Numbered from the stretch's first letter, positions 34,265-42,966 are shown. The stretch: DNA of 64,000 nt from Spirulina subsalsa PCC 9445 (GCF_000314005.1 NZ_JH980292.1:922530-986529), one strand, 5' to 3'. The notes: generated from the sequence alone by a model not told the origin. Program-made: numbers and translations.

Positions 34265-35736
34265 ATAGCTATCAACTGTTTCGCCATAGCAGAATCCGTC
34301 TGGCGCTTTGGTATGCGTTAGTGATGGGTGGGATTTTGGGCTTATCGGGGTTTGGGGTGTATCGCTCTCTGATTCAGTCGAATTGGACAGCGATGGAACG
34401 GGAAATGGAATCAATCGCCGGGACACTTCATGATAGCTTAGAACCCATGCTCCCTCAATCGGGAGAGCCAACAGGTATCCTACGACAAATTTTTCCCGAT
34501 TTATGCCTACAAGGACAACCTTGTAACCATCACCCCACCTTAATTCAGCGTCATACTATTGGCATTAGCGATCGCAGTACCTACTATATCCGGGTGTTCA
34601 ATCATCGCGGTCAACTTTTAGCCTTTTCCCCAAATCACCCTCTCCCCTTACCCCAAACCCTAAACCCCACACCTTGGCAAACCTTTCGCAGTGCGAGAGG
34701 GACGCGCTACCATCAATTCACTACCATTCTCCACAGTGGCAAGGTTAATCCTCAAACGCCAATGCACTTAGATTCCTCTTGGGGATATATCCAAATTGGA
34801 CGCACTTTAGCGACGTTTGATGCAGAAGTTAATCGAATGAGGTGGATTTTAGGTTTAGGGTTTCCCTTGGCGTTAGGTTTAGTCGTGGTGGCTGGTTGGT
34901 GGCTTTCTGGATTAGCGATGGGGCCTATTTACCAATCCTATCAACAGCAACAACAGTTTACCGCCAATGCTGCCCATGAACTGCGCTCTCCCCTCGCGAC
35001 TCTTTTAGCAACTATTGAGGCTATTTTACGGGTTCCCCCATCAAATCCCCAGCAAATGCAGGCGATGCTACAAACCCTTGAACGACAGGGACGACGTTTA
35101 AGCCATTTAATTGCTGATTTACTGTTTCTTAGTACCTTGGAACATCAGTCTTCAAGCCAAGCCTTTGAACCCTGTTGTTTAAATGATTTAATTTATGATT
35201 TAACCGAGGAATATGCAGAATTTGCAACTTTGGCGAAAATTAATCTAATGCAAGAAGTTCCTGCTGAGGAAATTTATGTGTTAGGTAATGAATCTCAGCT
35301 TTATCGTTTGGTGTCGAATTTAATTGCTAATGCTATCCAGTATACCCTTAAATCTGGGGAAGTGGTTGTAAGTTTAATGGTACGCGATCGCACGGCTTTG
35401 ATTACAGTCCAAGATACAGGAATTGGCATTGCTCCGGCTGAACAAACTCGAATTTTTGAGCGATTTTATCGGGTGGATAGCGATCGCTCTCGCCAAACTG
35501 GGGGAACGGGATTAGGACTAGCCATGGCACAGGCGATCGCCTATCGTCATCAAGCATCTCTGACGGTTAAAAGTGAACTAGGAAAAGGGAGTATATTCAC
35601 CCTGCAATTCCCTTGTATCAACAAAACCCCATACAATATCGACAACTGTTTACGGTTCACTAATTATGGGTCAACGCTTAACCAGTTTGGATGTGCTGCG
35701 CGGGATGGCCATTGCCGGGATGATTCTTGCCAATAA
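34261..35736 (+). CDS. rppB: Sensor histidine kinase (RppB-like)
   Basis: The 491-residue kinase has two transmembrane helices (about 13-33 and 200-222) around a periplasmic sensor of about 160 residues, which includes CLQGQPCNHHP, a possible metal or redox site. It then has a HisKA domain (His in NAAHELRSPLATLLA) and an ATPase domain (NLIANAIQYT, DTGIGIAP, GGTGLGLAMAQAI). No clear HAMP domain is seen. The kinase fold normally ends near SIFTLQFP; another roughly 36 residues follow and overlap the next gene by 71 bases. These may be a real but unconserved tail. It forms an operon with rppA. Confidence 0.87.
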   Translation: MNSYQLFRHSRIRLALWYALVMGGILGLSGFGVYRSLIQSNWTAMEREMESIAGTLHDSLEPMLPQSGEPTGILRQIFPDLCLQGQPCNHHPTLIQRHTIGISDRSTYYIRVFNHRGQLLAFSPNHPLPLPQTLNPTPWQTFRSARGTRYHQFTTILHSGKVNPQTPMHLDSSWGYIQIGRTLATFDAEVNRMRWILGLGFPLALGLVVVAGWWLSGLAMGPIYQSYQQQQQFTANAAHELRSPLATLLATIEAILRVPPSNPQQMQAMLQTLERQGRRLSHLIADLLFLSTLEHQSSSQAFEPCCLNDLIYDLTEEYAEFATLAKINLMQEVPAEEIYVLGNESQLYRLVSNLIANAIQYTLKSGEVVVSLMVRDRTALITVQDTGIGIAPAEQTRIFERFYRVDSDRSRQTGGTGLGLAMAQAIAYRHQASLTVKSELGKGSIFTLQFPCINKTPYNIDNCLRFTNYGSTLNQFGCAARDGHCRDDSCQ

Positions 35737-36865
35737 TCCCGGAAGTTGGTCATTTGTTTATCCTCCCCTCCTCCATGCGGAATGGCACGGTTTCACCCCC
35801 ACCGATTGGGTGTTTCCGGCCTTTTTATTCATCTCTGGCACCGCAATGGCCTTTTCCTTCGCCAAGTATCAAAACCCCCCCAGCGAGATCCCCCCCTTCC
35901 AAAGGGGGGCTAGGGGGGATAATTCCCCACAATCTCCCACCTCGTCGGTTTACTGGCAACTGGGGCGGCGCTGCTTGGTTTTATTCCTGCTGGGCTTATT
36001 TCTCAACGGTTTAAGCATCTTTCTGACTGGATTTCCCAACTTTGATTTTAGTCAGATTCGGATTTTGGGCGTATTGCAACGGATTAGTCTAGCTTATTGG
36101 GTCGGTGCGATTGCCGTCTTAAACCTGAAACGCCGAGGACTCTGGATTTTCTCCGCCCTCGTCCTGTTAGGATATTGGGCAATCATGACCCTAATTCCCG
36201 TCCCCGGTTTCGGGGCGGGGGATCTCTCCCCAGAGGGCAACGTTGCGGCCTATATTGACCGTTTAATCCTCACCACAGACCATCTTTATCTACAGGGGCA
36301 ATTTGACCCTGAAGGCCTTTTAAGCACCTTCCCGGCTGTGATAACCCTCATTCTGGGCTATTTAACCGGGGATTGGTTACGCCAACAAAAGCCCCCAGAA
36401 GATCCCCCCCAAATCCTCTCCACTGCCAGTTTAGGATTAGTGCAGTTTGGGTTAATGGGGATTGTCTCCGGGGCGCTGTGGGGGGTGCTATTCCCCATTA
36501 ATAAGCAACTGTGGACGAGTTCCTATGTGTTGTATAGTGCCGGGTGGACGTTGTTGATTTTTGCCTTGTGTTACGAGTTGATTGAGGTGCGAAACATCCG
36601 GCGCTGGAGTTTCCCCTTTCAGGTGATGGGACTCAATGCGCTGTTTGTTTTTGTGGCCTCCGGGGTGATTGTGCGGATTCTCCACCGGACAAAGATCGGC
36701 ACGGGGGATGATGCCGTGAGTACCTATGCTTGGCTATATAAGAATCTGTTTGAACCTTGGGCGGGATCTTGGAATGGGTCGCTATTTTTTGCGATCGCCA
36801 ATCTCCTGATCTGGGGGTTGATTCTTTATCTGATGTACCGTCAACGCTGGTTTATTAAACTGTAG
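35666..36865 (+). CDS. Multi-spanning acyltransferase-like protein (DUF5009/heparan-acetyltransferase type)
   Basis: The 399-residue membrane protein begins 'RLTSLDVLRGMAIAGMILANNPGSW', the signature of bacterial relatives of heparan-alpha-glucosaminide N-acetyltransferase (NagX/DUF5009). The conserved 'WHGFTPTDWVFPAFLFISGTAM' follows. About ten hydrophobic helices are visible. Its substrate in bacteria is not established; a sugar or cell-wall acetylation is plausible. Residues about 71-92 (EIPPFQRGARGD and flanks) are encoded by a CCCCCCTT/AAGGGGGG palindromic repeat and are absent from a typical family member as far as I recall. The ATG lies inside the rppB frame, giving a 71-base overlap; this start is needed because the first conserved block follows at once. 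Confidence 0.82.
   Translation: MGQRLTSLDVLRGMAIAGMILANNPGSWSFVYPPLLHAEWHGFTPTDWVFPAFLFISGTAMAFSFAKYQNPPSEIPPFQRGARGDNSPQSPTSSVYWQLGRRCLVLFLLGLFLNGLSIFLTGFPNFDFSQIRILGVLQRISLAYWVGAIAVLNLKRRGLWIFSALVLLGYWAIMTLIPVPGFGAGDLSPEGNVAAYIDRLILTTDHLYLQGQFDPEGLLSTFPAVITLILGYLTGDWLRQQKPPEDPPQILSTASLGLVQFGLMGIVSGALWGVLFPINKQLWTSSYVLYSAGWTLLIFALCYELIEVRNIRRWSFPFQVMGLNALFVFVASGVIVRILHRTKIGTGDDAVSTYAWLYKNLFEPWAGSWNGSLFFAIANLLIWGLILYLMYRQRWFIKL
35887..35920. repeat. CCCCCCTT...AAGGGGGG palindromic repeat inserted in a coding sequence
   Basis: GATCCCCCCCTTCC is followed by AAAGGGGGGCTAGGGGGGAT, a palindrome of the type dispersed between cyanobacterial genes. Here it lies in frame in the acyltransferase-like gene and translates as roughly IPPFQRGARGD in a loop after the second hydrophobic segment. 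Confidence 0.7.
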
Positions 36866-36874
36866 AGTTATTTA

Positions 36875-37060
36875 GGGCTTGCTGTTCGCGAAGCGTTGCG
36901 TAGCAATATAACTCTACTCTGGGTGGGGAACAGGGAACGGGGAACAGGAAGGGGAATCGGAAAAAGGCAAGCCTTTTTGATGATTTATCCCTAAAACCTT
37001 GCAGTTTCTCGCCCCTAAACAGCCCAAAGCCCTATTAACAGTGCTTAGAGCAGCAGACCC
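36875..37060. mobile_element. MITE-like element, copy E (186 bp), tandem with copy C
   Basis: The left end GGGCTTGCTG is preceded by TATTTA (36869-36874). The right end CAGCAGACCC is followed by TATTTA (37061-37066). Right after the left end a GTTCGCGAAGCGTTGCG palindromic repeat (36884-36906) is present, so the AATAA part of the left terminus was replaced. The interior has GGGGAACAGGGAACGGGGAACAGG low-complexity sequence. The right flanking TATTTA also serves as the left flank of copy C. Confidence 0.65.
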
Positions 37061-37066
37061 TATTTA

Positions 37067-37212
37067 GGGCTTGCTGAATAAGTCCGAGAGTTGGGGAATC
37101 GGGAGTCGGGAGTCGGGAATAGGCAATCGTGCCAGTTTTAGATGATCTGTTCCCTGTTAAGAGTTCCCTGTTCCCTTGTTGAGCCTAGCATCTGGTGTTA
37201 TTCAGCAGACCC
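37067..37212. mobile_element. MITE-like element, copy C (146 bp) with exact TATTTA duplication
   Basis: It begins GGGCTTGCTGAATAAGTCC and ends TGTTATTCAGCAGACCC, in inverse orientation relative to copies A and D. TATTTA flanks both sides (37061-37066, 37213-37218). The interior (CGTGCCAGTTTTAGATGATC and TGTTAAGAGTTCCC) is shared with copy D at 20068-20108 in reverse complement, so the two are recent relatives. The remaining 37219-37381 contains GGGTTGCGCTGTCGCTTCACCC, another dispersed cyanobacterial repeat, and no gene. Confidence 0.78.
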
Positions 37213-37381
37213 TATTTAGCACGCCCGAAGGATTGGTTAGGAAACCCGGTTTTTGGGTTACTTGTTGGGTTGCGCTGTCGCTTCACCCAACCTACGAATT
37301 ACTTGTCACGGTTGGCTAGCGACCTATTCCCCTACCTCTGGGGCAAGGTGGGGAGGGCGGGATCTCTGCCTATCAAACGCA

Positions 37382-40300
37382 CTAACTCACACTACGAGAG
37401 CGTAAAACTTTCTGCTGGAATAAACCTAATAACGCCTCCCATAAACCACTTAAAAAAGAAGGCTGTAGATATTTTTGTAACTCCTGATATCCTTGCAGTT
37501 CTGTCAGTTCTAAATCAGTAGCAATGGTAATCGCTTGTTGACAATACTCCCGCGCTTGTTCTAAGTGGCCGGTTTTTTGACTCAGGTAAGCTAGATTTTT
37601 CAGAACTTCGGCCTCCCAATGTCGGGTTTGGATGGCGCGGACGACTTTGAGGGCTTCTTGCAAGTATTCCCGCGCTGGGGGGTATTCTTGTAGGTGGAGA
37701 TGGCTTTCTCCAAGGTGACAGAGGGTTTCGCCTTGGGCTAGGCGATCGCCTATTTCCTTGGCGACCTCTAAATATTGTTGCAGATGCTTAATCGCTTGGG
37801 TGTAGTTGCCCAATAAACAGTAAGTCCAGCCCATATTGCCCAAGGCGGCTCCGATGGCGGCTGTATCATGGGCTTCTCGGGCAATGTTTAACTGTTGTTG
37901 ATAGAGGGACATAGCGCGGTCATAGTCCCCGGTGGCGTGGTAGGTGCGGCCTAAACTGCCCAGAGTTTGGCTTTCTAAGAGGCGATCGCCCATTTGTCGG
38001 CACAGACGCAGGGCTTTATGACCCACAGACAGCGCTTTGTGATGGTTTCCTAGCCCTAAATAAGCGTTGGCTAAGTAGTGTAAGGCGGCTCCTTTCCCTA
38101 ACCAATCACTCAGCGCCTCAGTAATAACTAAATAGCGTTTTAAGTATTCAATCGCCGTCCCATAACGGCCGATGATAAAGTAGGCTTTCCCCACACTAAT
38201 CAAGGTTTGACCTTCCCGCACCGGATCATCAAACAGTTGAGTCAACGGCAACAAGTCCTGATAACCGCGAATCGCCCGGTTCATATCCCCTAAGCGTTGA
38301 CAAGCTTCCGCTAAGGTCATCATCCCTTGATGGAGTTGATGCCAACTTTCGAGCTTGAACATTTTCAGGGTTTCTGGGGGCAGGGGGAGGGATGTCTCCG
38401 ATTTTCCGCCTTCGGGGTTTTCGTTTTTTTTCTGGAGGACGAGATATTGATCTAACAGGGATTGAACGGCGGGACGGCTTAATTTAACGTACTGTTGGAG
38501 ATAATCCACCGATTGGCTGTAATCTTGCAGCAGAAAATAGGACTGTCCGAGATCAAAAAGGGTTGTCGCCAAGGCCATCGGGGCAATTTTACTCCCCGTG
38601 ACGGTGAGATATTGCTGTAGATAGTCAATGGTAGCGGCGGGATCTCCTAGGGCAAAATAAGCGGTTCCTAAGTAAAACAAGGTCATCCCCCATTCTGGAT
38701 TAGGAAGCTGTTCACTCTTAGGAAGGGGTTCAGTTCCATTTAAGGTGAGGTACTGTTGCAGGTAAGTAATCGCGGGTTCATAATCTTGGAGGAAGTAATG
38801 GGCTTTCCCCAAGGCGAAGAGGGTCGCACAGAGGTTACTAGGATTGTCTTGGGTTTCCACTAAGGAGAGATAGTGGCGTAAGTATTCAATGGCGGCCGAG
38901 TAGTTTTCTAGGGCATAGTGGGCGGTGCCGAGTTGTAGGTAGGGGATGGCTAAGTCTGGACTTTCGTTGTCCTGTGCAATCTGTTCTAGATATTGTTGCA
39001 GTATCTCGATGGTTTCGGGGTACTGTTGGAGTTCGTAGTGGGCTTCTCCTAGGCACAGCAGGGCTTTTTCTCGGCGCGGGGTGGGGGTTTGAGCGGTGAC
39101 TTTCAGATATTGCTGGAAGTAGCGGATGGTGTTGGTATGGTCGCCGAGGGTATAGTAGGCGGTGCTGATATAAAACAGACTATTTTCTAGCTTGGAAACA
39201 TCCCGAGACTGGACGGCCTGACTGAGATATTGGCGCAGGGCATCAATACTTTGAGGATAGTGACTCAGGGCATAATGGGCATGGCCGAGGAGGTAGAAGA
39301 CCTGATGGGGCGGGGTTTGGTTAAGGAGAGGGACAAGTTCTAAATACTGTTCGAGGGCGTGAATGGTTTCGGGGTGGGCATTTTGGGCGTAGTAGGCGCG
39401 GCCGAGGGTTAGCCAAGCTTGGGCGTTCGCCTCGGGATTTTGGGGGGCGGCGTTATGATAGCGGGTGAGGTAGTCAATGGCTGGGGTGTATTGCTCAATG
39501 GCACTATAGGCCTGACCTAAATAATAGAGGGTTTCGAGGGCTTCTGGCTCGTCCCCTTGGACTCCGGCGAGGTATTTTGCAAATTGTGCGATCGCCTCCT
39601 CATACCGTTCACTCTGATAGTAGGCATAGGCCAAGCGATAGAGGGTTTTTTCCATCCCCTCGGGAACCACCTGCACTAAGGGCAAATCCAGACACTGTTC
39701 TAAAGCCCCAATTGTGTTTTCATAATCCCCCAAGGCATAGTAGGCATTCCCTAAATACAAATGAATCGTTGTTAAAGAGCTATCGGGAACATCAGCAACC
39801 GTCCCTAAATAGCGTTGAAAATAGGTGATCGATGGGTCATACTCTTGTAGAGCATAATAGGCTTGACCTAGCCCTTGTAAACAGACCTGATGCACCATTC
39901 CACCCTCATCTAAATGGTCTAAGACCCTTTGGTAAAGGTGAATCACTTCCGGTAAATAGCCCCCCATCAACAACAGACGATGTAACTCTTCCGGGCGCTC
40001 CTCTGTCTCCCGTAAAATCGGCCAAAAGAGAACCTCGCTGGCTTCTTCCCAAGCTTCCAACTCACAGAGATGATCAAACGCCTCTAAATAGCCTTCAACT
40101 TGAGTTAAGGGACTGTCACTTTCTATCGGTTGATGAAGTTGTAAATAATAAAACGCCCAACGAATATGAGCAATTTCCGTTAAATTTAAATCCTTGAGGA
40201 TTTCATGGAGAGTCGGCGGGTTTTGGTCATGAAGCCCTGCATTTTCTCTCAAGCCGGCCCAATATTTTACACATTCAAAAAAGCGCAAAACTTGGGGGCG

Positions 40301-40462
40301 TTCTCTCTCTGAGGTAGACCCTTGATGACTGGTAGCTGTAGACCCATCCCTTGATTCAGAACTCGGTAAAATTAGCTGGCCAGAAGCGGAGTTATAACGC
40401 ACTTTTAAGGCATCAGCTTCAGAAAGAATACGGAGTTGGATTTTGGGATTTGAGGCAGTCAC
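37382..40462 (-). CDS. Large TPR-repeat protein, partner of the NB-ARC-type ATPase
   Basis: The 1026-residue protein consists of a short N-terminal region (about 1-130) and then roughly 20 tetratricopeptide repeats, many of the form 'ALETLYYLGQAYSAIEQYTPAIDYLTRY' with conserved G-A-Y spacing. A later block near residues 680-700 (QKKNENPEGGKSET) breaks the array, after which repeats are of the Rapsyn/LGN-like type ('GDRLLESQTLGSLGRTYHATGDY'). No enzyme domain is visible. The start is GTG, two bases after the TAG of the ATPase gene, so the two are tightly coupled. The protein should be a scaffold or sensor arm. The C-terminus (LFQQKVLRSRSVS) is basic. Confidence 0.85.
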   Translation of the reverse strand: MTASNPKIQLRILSEADALKVRYNSASGQLILPSSESRDGSTATSHQGSTSERERPQVLRFFECVKYWAGLRENAGLHDQNPPTLHEILKDLNLTEIAHIRWAFYYLQLHQPIESDSPLTQVEGYLEAFDHLCELEAWEEASEVLFWPILRETEERPEELHRLLLMGGYLPEVIHLYQRVLDHLDEGGMVHQVCLQGLGQAYYALQEYDPSITYFQRYLGTVADVPDSSLTTIHLYLGNAYYALGDYENTIGALEQCLDLPLVQVVPEGMEKTLYRLAYAYYQSERYEEAIAQFAKYLAGVQGDEPEALETLYYLGQAYSAIEQYTPAIDYLTRYHNAAPQNPEANAQAWLTLGRAYYAQNAHPETIHALEQYLELVPLLNQTPPHQVFYLLGHAHYALSHYPQSIDALRQYLSQAVQSRDVSKLENSLFYISTAYYTLGDHTNTIRYFQQYLKVTAQTPTPRREKALLCLGEAHYELQQYPETIEILQQYLEQIAQDNESPDLAIPYLQLGTAHYALENYSAAIEYLRHYLSLVETQDNPSNLCATLFALGKAHYFLQDYEPAITYLQQYLTLNGTEPLPKSEQLPNPEWGMTLFYLGTAYFALGDPAATIDYLQQYLTVTGSKIAPMALATTLFDLGQSYFLLQDYSQSVDYLQQYVKLSRPAVQSLLDQYLVLQKKNENPEGGKSETSLPLPPETLKMFKLESWHQLHQGMMTLAEACQRLGDMNRAIRGYQDLLPLTQLFDDPVREGQTLISVGKAYFIIGRYGTAIEYLKRYLVITEALSDWLGKGAALHYLANAYLGLGNHHKALSVGHKALRLCRQMGDRLLESQTLGSLGRTYHATGDYDRAMSLYQQQLNIAREAHDTAAIGAALGNMGWTYCLLGNYTQAIKHLQQYLEVAKEIGDRLAQGETLCHLGESHLHLQEYPPAREYLQEALKVVRAIQTRHWEAEVLKNLAYLSQKTGHLEQAREYCQQAITIATDLELTELQGYQELQKYLQPSFLSGLWEALLGLFQQKVLRSRSVS

Positions 40463-40464
40463 TT

Positions 40465-41790
40465 CTACACTCCCTTTTGCTTGAGGTCAGGTATAGTTAA
40501 TCCTACAACGTGCCGTAAAAATTTGTGTAAACTGTAACGCACTTGGGGATCATTGATTTCGGCTTCTAACAAAAAACGTTGTTTTAGGCTTAAAATGGCG
40601 GCTTCTTGTTCAGAAAGGGGGAAATCTCCGATCAAAAACTGCCATCCTCGCAAATCAGCCCCTTTAGGATTCATCGCACCTAAACCTAACAACTCATAGG
40701 CTAAGGGAGCCAGACGGCCTAACCGTTGCAAAACCCGCTCTAACGCCCGGATTAAGGGAGGATAGGGATCTGTTGTCTCTGGGGTTTCCGAGAGGGCTAG
40801 TTCATAATCGTAGCCGTAATCATGCCAGTAAGCGCGCAGATTGCCGTAGTAAGGGGCGGAACGAATTTCTCCGGCTAAAATCTTGAGGGTCAACGGATGA
40901 CCGTCATAGACCCGCATCATGTCCCGTAAACTATTCTGACTGGCCTCATCGTCTAGGGCAATGCCCCAAGCTTGAAATAAGCGGCTTAACGCCCCCTCAT
41001 CAAGGCCGTCTAACTCCCATTGGGGCAGGGATATAGGCAAGGGGGAGGAGGAGACGAGAATCACCCGGGAGGGGCATTGGGTTTGAGTGAGTAATGCTTC
41101 AAGCAAGGGCTGTAATCCGGGATCTTGAAAGGCGTCCTGTTCCGGATTTAACCAAGCTTCCACCCCATCTAAAATCACTAACTGGGGGGTGGTTTCCAGT
41201 GCCATCAGGAGAGGGTGGATTTGTTCGGCGGGGGTGGGCAGTTTGAGGGCGATTTCTTCGCCGAGGACTTGCCGTAAAAGAGTGGGAAAGGGGAAACGAA
41301 TGCGATCGCCATCTAGCCAAACCACCCGCTCAAACCCCTCCCCCACCTCCTGCACCCCATGACGGAGTAAGGTCGTTTTCCCCACCCCAGAAATCCCCGT
41401 CAAGGCACGAACAGGAGGGTTAGACTCTAATTCAACCTTCAGGCGTTCTAACCACCCCTCTCGCCCCTCATAGCCCGGACTCAGGATACAATCGGCAGGG
41501 GGTTCAACCCTCCCCACTTCCTCCTCCGTGCGGATTACCTCATAGTCTTGCCGTTGTAAGCGCACCCCAAAGGCCTTATAAAGGGATTGAATCGCCTTGA
41601 GGTCACTTTTCCCCTGACGGTAGAGAATCTGAATCGCCACTTCCACAGGAATCCCGGCTTGTTGGGCAATTTTGCCATAACTGGGGGGGAAGTTTTGGCT
41701 TTCATTGGCTTGTTGGATGGCTTGTTCTAACTTTTCACAACCCGTTACAGTTAAAATCCCACCTTTTTGAGGTTTTGCGGCTGACGGCAT
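40465..41790 (-). CDS. NB-ARC-type STAND ATPase with N-terminal helical/HTH-like domain
   Basis: The 441-residue protein has an N-terminal helical domain (about 10-80: YGKIAQQAGIPVEVAIQILY and SDLKAIQSLYKAFGVRL) like those at the front of cyanobacterial NB-ARC/WD40 proteins. A nucleotide-binding domain follows: Walker A GISGVGKTT (132-140), Walker B LVILDGVE (204-211), sensor strand RVILVSSS, and GHPLTLKIL matching the GLPLAL motif of NB-ARC. A winged-helix-like end follows ('LKQRFLLEAEINDPQVRYSLHKFLRHVV'). It lacks its own repeat arm; that is supplied by the next gene. Together they look like one NLR-type signalling ATPase split in two. An effector domain is not obvious. A defence role is inference. 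Confidence 0.82.
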   Translation of the reverse strand: MPSAAKPQKGGILTVTGCEKLEQAIQQANESQNFPPSYGKIAQQAGIPVEVAIQILYRQGKSDLKAIQSLYKAFGVRLQRQDYEVIRTEEEVGRVEPPADCILSPGYEGREGWLERLKVELESNPPVRALTGISGVGKTTLLRHGVQEVGEGFERVVWLDGDRIRFPFPTLLRQVLGEEIALKLPTPAEQIHPLLMALETTPQLVILDGVEAWLNPEQDAFQDPGLQPLLEALLTQTQCPSRVILVSSSPLPISLPQWELDGLDEGALSRLFQAWGIALDDEASQNSLRDMMRVYDGHPLTLKILAGEIRSAPYYGNLRAYWHDYGYDYELALSETPETTDPYPPLIRALERVLQRLGRLAPLAYELLGLGAMNPKGADLRGWQFLIGDFPLSEQEAAILSLKQRFLLEAEINDPQVRYSLHKFLRHVVGLTIPDLKQKGV

Positions 41791-41899
41791 AAATCAAGAT
41801 TCCCCTTGTGAGTCCCAACACATCCGGTATGATAACCCAATTGGGAATCGGGTATAGACAACAGGGAACAGGCGGTTTTAATGATTCCTTGTTTGTGGT

Positions 41900-42036
41900 G
41901 ACATCCTCCCGACACCGACCCTAGGGGTACGGTGCGGGCTTCCCCATATTACTATGAGGCGTTCGGTGCTTCTACGGGAGGCTCTAGATGTCTTTTTAGG
42001 GACATCCCCGTGCGGGGCTTCCCGACGATGAGCTAA
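41900..42036. mobile_element. IS200/IS605-derived miniature element, copy II (137 bp)
   Basis: Bases 41900-42009 repeat copy I (4591-4700) almost exactly, from GACATCCTCCCGACACCG through TTTTTAGGGACATCCCC. The sequence then jumps directly to the other end, GTGCGGGGCTTCCCGACGATGAGC. The entire tnpB remnant is missing. Both subterminal hairpins are kept, so it could be mobilised by a TnpA elsewhere. It lies in the gap between the NB-ARC gene and the isoaspartyl peptidase gene. Confidence 0.72.
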
Positions 42037-42039
42037 GGC

Positions 42040-42966
42040 TTAACAAGAACCGCTTAACTCTTCGCCTACACCGTGCCATTCTAGGGTGTCGCCAATGGCG
42101 GTTCCGTTGTGGTAGGCGGCCAGGATGATATCACAGGTTTTTCCCCAGGCGATCGCACCCGTATGATCCAAAGCAATCACCCCTAAATCCCGTTGATTCT
42201 CCCGCGACTCCACCATAGAACGCTGCATGGCTTCCCCTAATGACAACCCATCTGTCACCCGAATAACAATCCTTGCCGCCAAACACTCGTTAATAATATC
42301 TTCCCCAATCCCTGTACAACTGACCCCCGCTAGGGAGGTGGCATAATTCCCCGCAGGCATGGCTGAATCACTCACTCGGCCAATGCGTTCAAATCCTTTC
42401 CCTCCCGTTGAAGTTCCTGCGGCAATGCGTCCCTCTTGGTCTAAAGCCACTACTCCAATAGTTCCCCGTCCGGCTTCGTCATCGGCGATTAAACGCGCCA
42501 TATCCCGCGAGAAATCGTTTTTTCGTTCTTCTACCCATTCTTTTAAGCGGGAGTCTGTTAAGGGGTTATAAATGGGGGTTTTTAACTCTCGCAACAATTC
42601 CGCAGCCCCATAATCTGATAACACCCGGTCTGATTCATTTTGTAAAAACTGCGCCAACTCAATGGGATTCTTAGTCCGTGAGACGTTAATCACCCCACTA
42701 AAACGCTGGGCCCCACCGTCCATCAAGGAGGCACTCATGCGCACTTGACCATCGGACTGTAACACGGATCCGGTTCCGGCATTAAACCGGGGTTCATCTT
42801 CGAGTTGTTTACACCCTAACACCACCGCATCCACGGCACTCCCCCCCTGCAACAGCAAGTCATAGGTAGTCTGAACAATCTGGTGTAGGGACTGACGAAC
42901 GCTGTTTAATCCCCCTTTATCATCCAGAGAACTAGCGCCGCCGTGAATAATTAATTTGGGTTGCAT
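42040..42966 (-). CDS. iaaA: Isoaspartyl peptidase / plant-type L-asparaginase
   Basis: The 308-residue Ntn-hydrolase is a precursor that cuts itself before a threonine. The site is visible in DDEAGRG|TIGVVALD, about residue 175, giving an alpha and a beta subunit with Thr as nucleophile. Other family blocks are 'KLIIHGGAS', 'GSAVDAVVLGCKQLEDEPRFNAGTGSVL' and 'ATSLAGVSCTGIGEDII'. It releases aspartate from isoaspartyl dipeptides and asparagine, and in cyanobacteria may degrade cyanophycin dipeptides (beta-Asp-Arg). That last role is known for relatives but not shown here. The stop codon is three bases from the IS605-derived element. It is transcribed divergently from era. Confidence 0.92.
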   Translation of the reverse strand: MQPKLIIHGGASSLDDKGGLNSVRQSLHQIVQTTYDLLLQGGSAVDAVVLGCKQLEDEPRFNAGTGSVLQSDGQVRMSASLMDGGAQRFSGVINVSRTKNPIELAQFLQNESDRVLSDYGAAELLRELKTPIYNPLTDSRLKEWVEERKNDFSRDMARLIADDEAGRGTIGVVALDQEGRIAAGTSTGGKGFERIGRVSDSAMPAGNYATSLAGVSCTGIGEDIINECLAARIVIRVTDGLSLGEAMQRSMVESRENQRDLGVIALDHTGAIAWGKTCDIILAAYHNGTAIGDTLEWHGVGEELSGSC

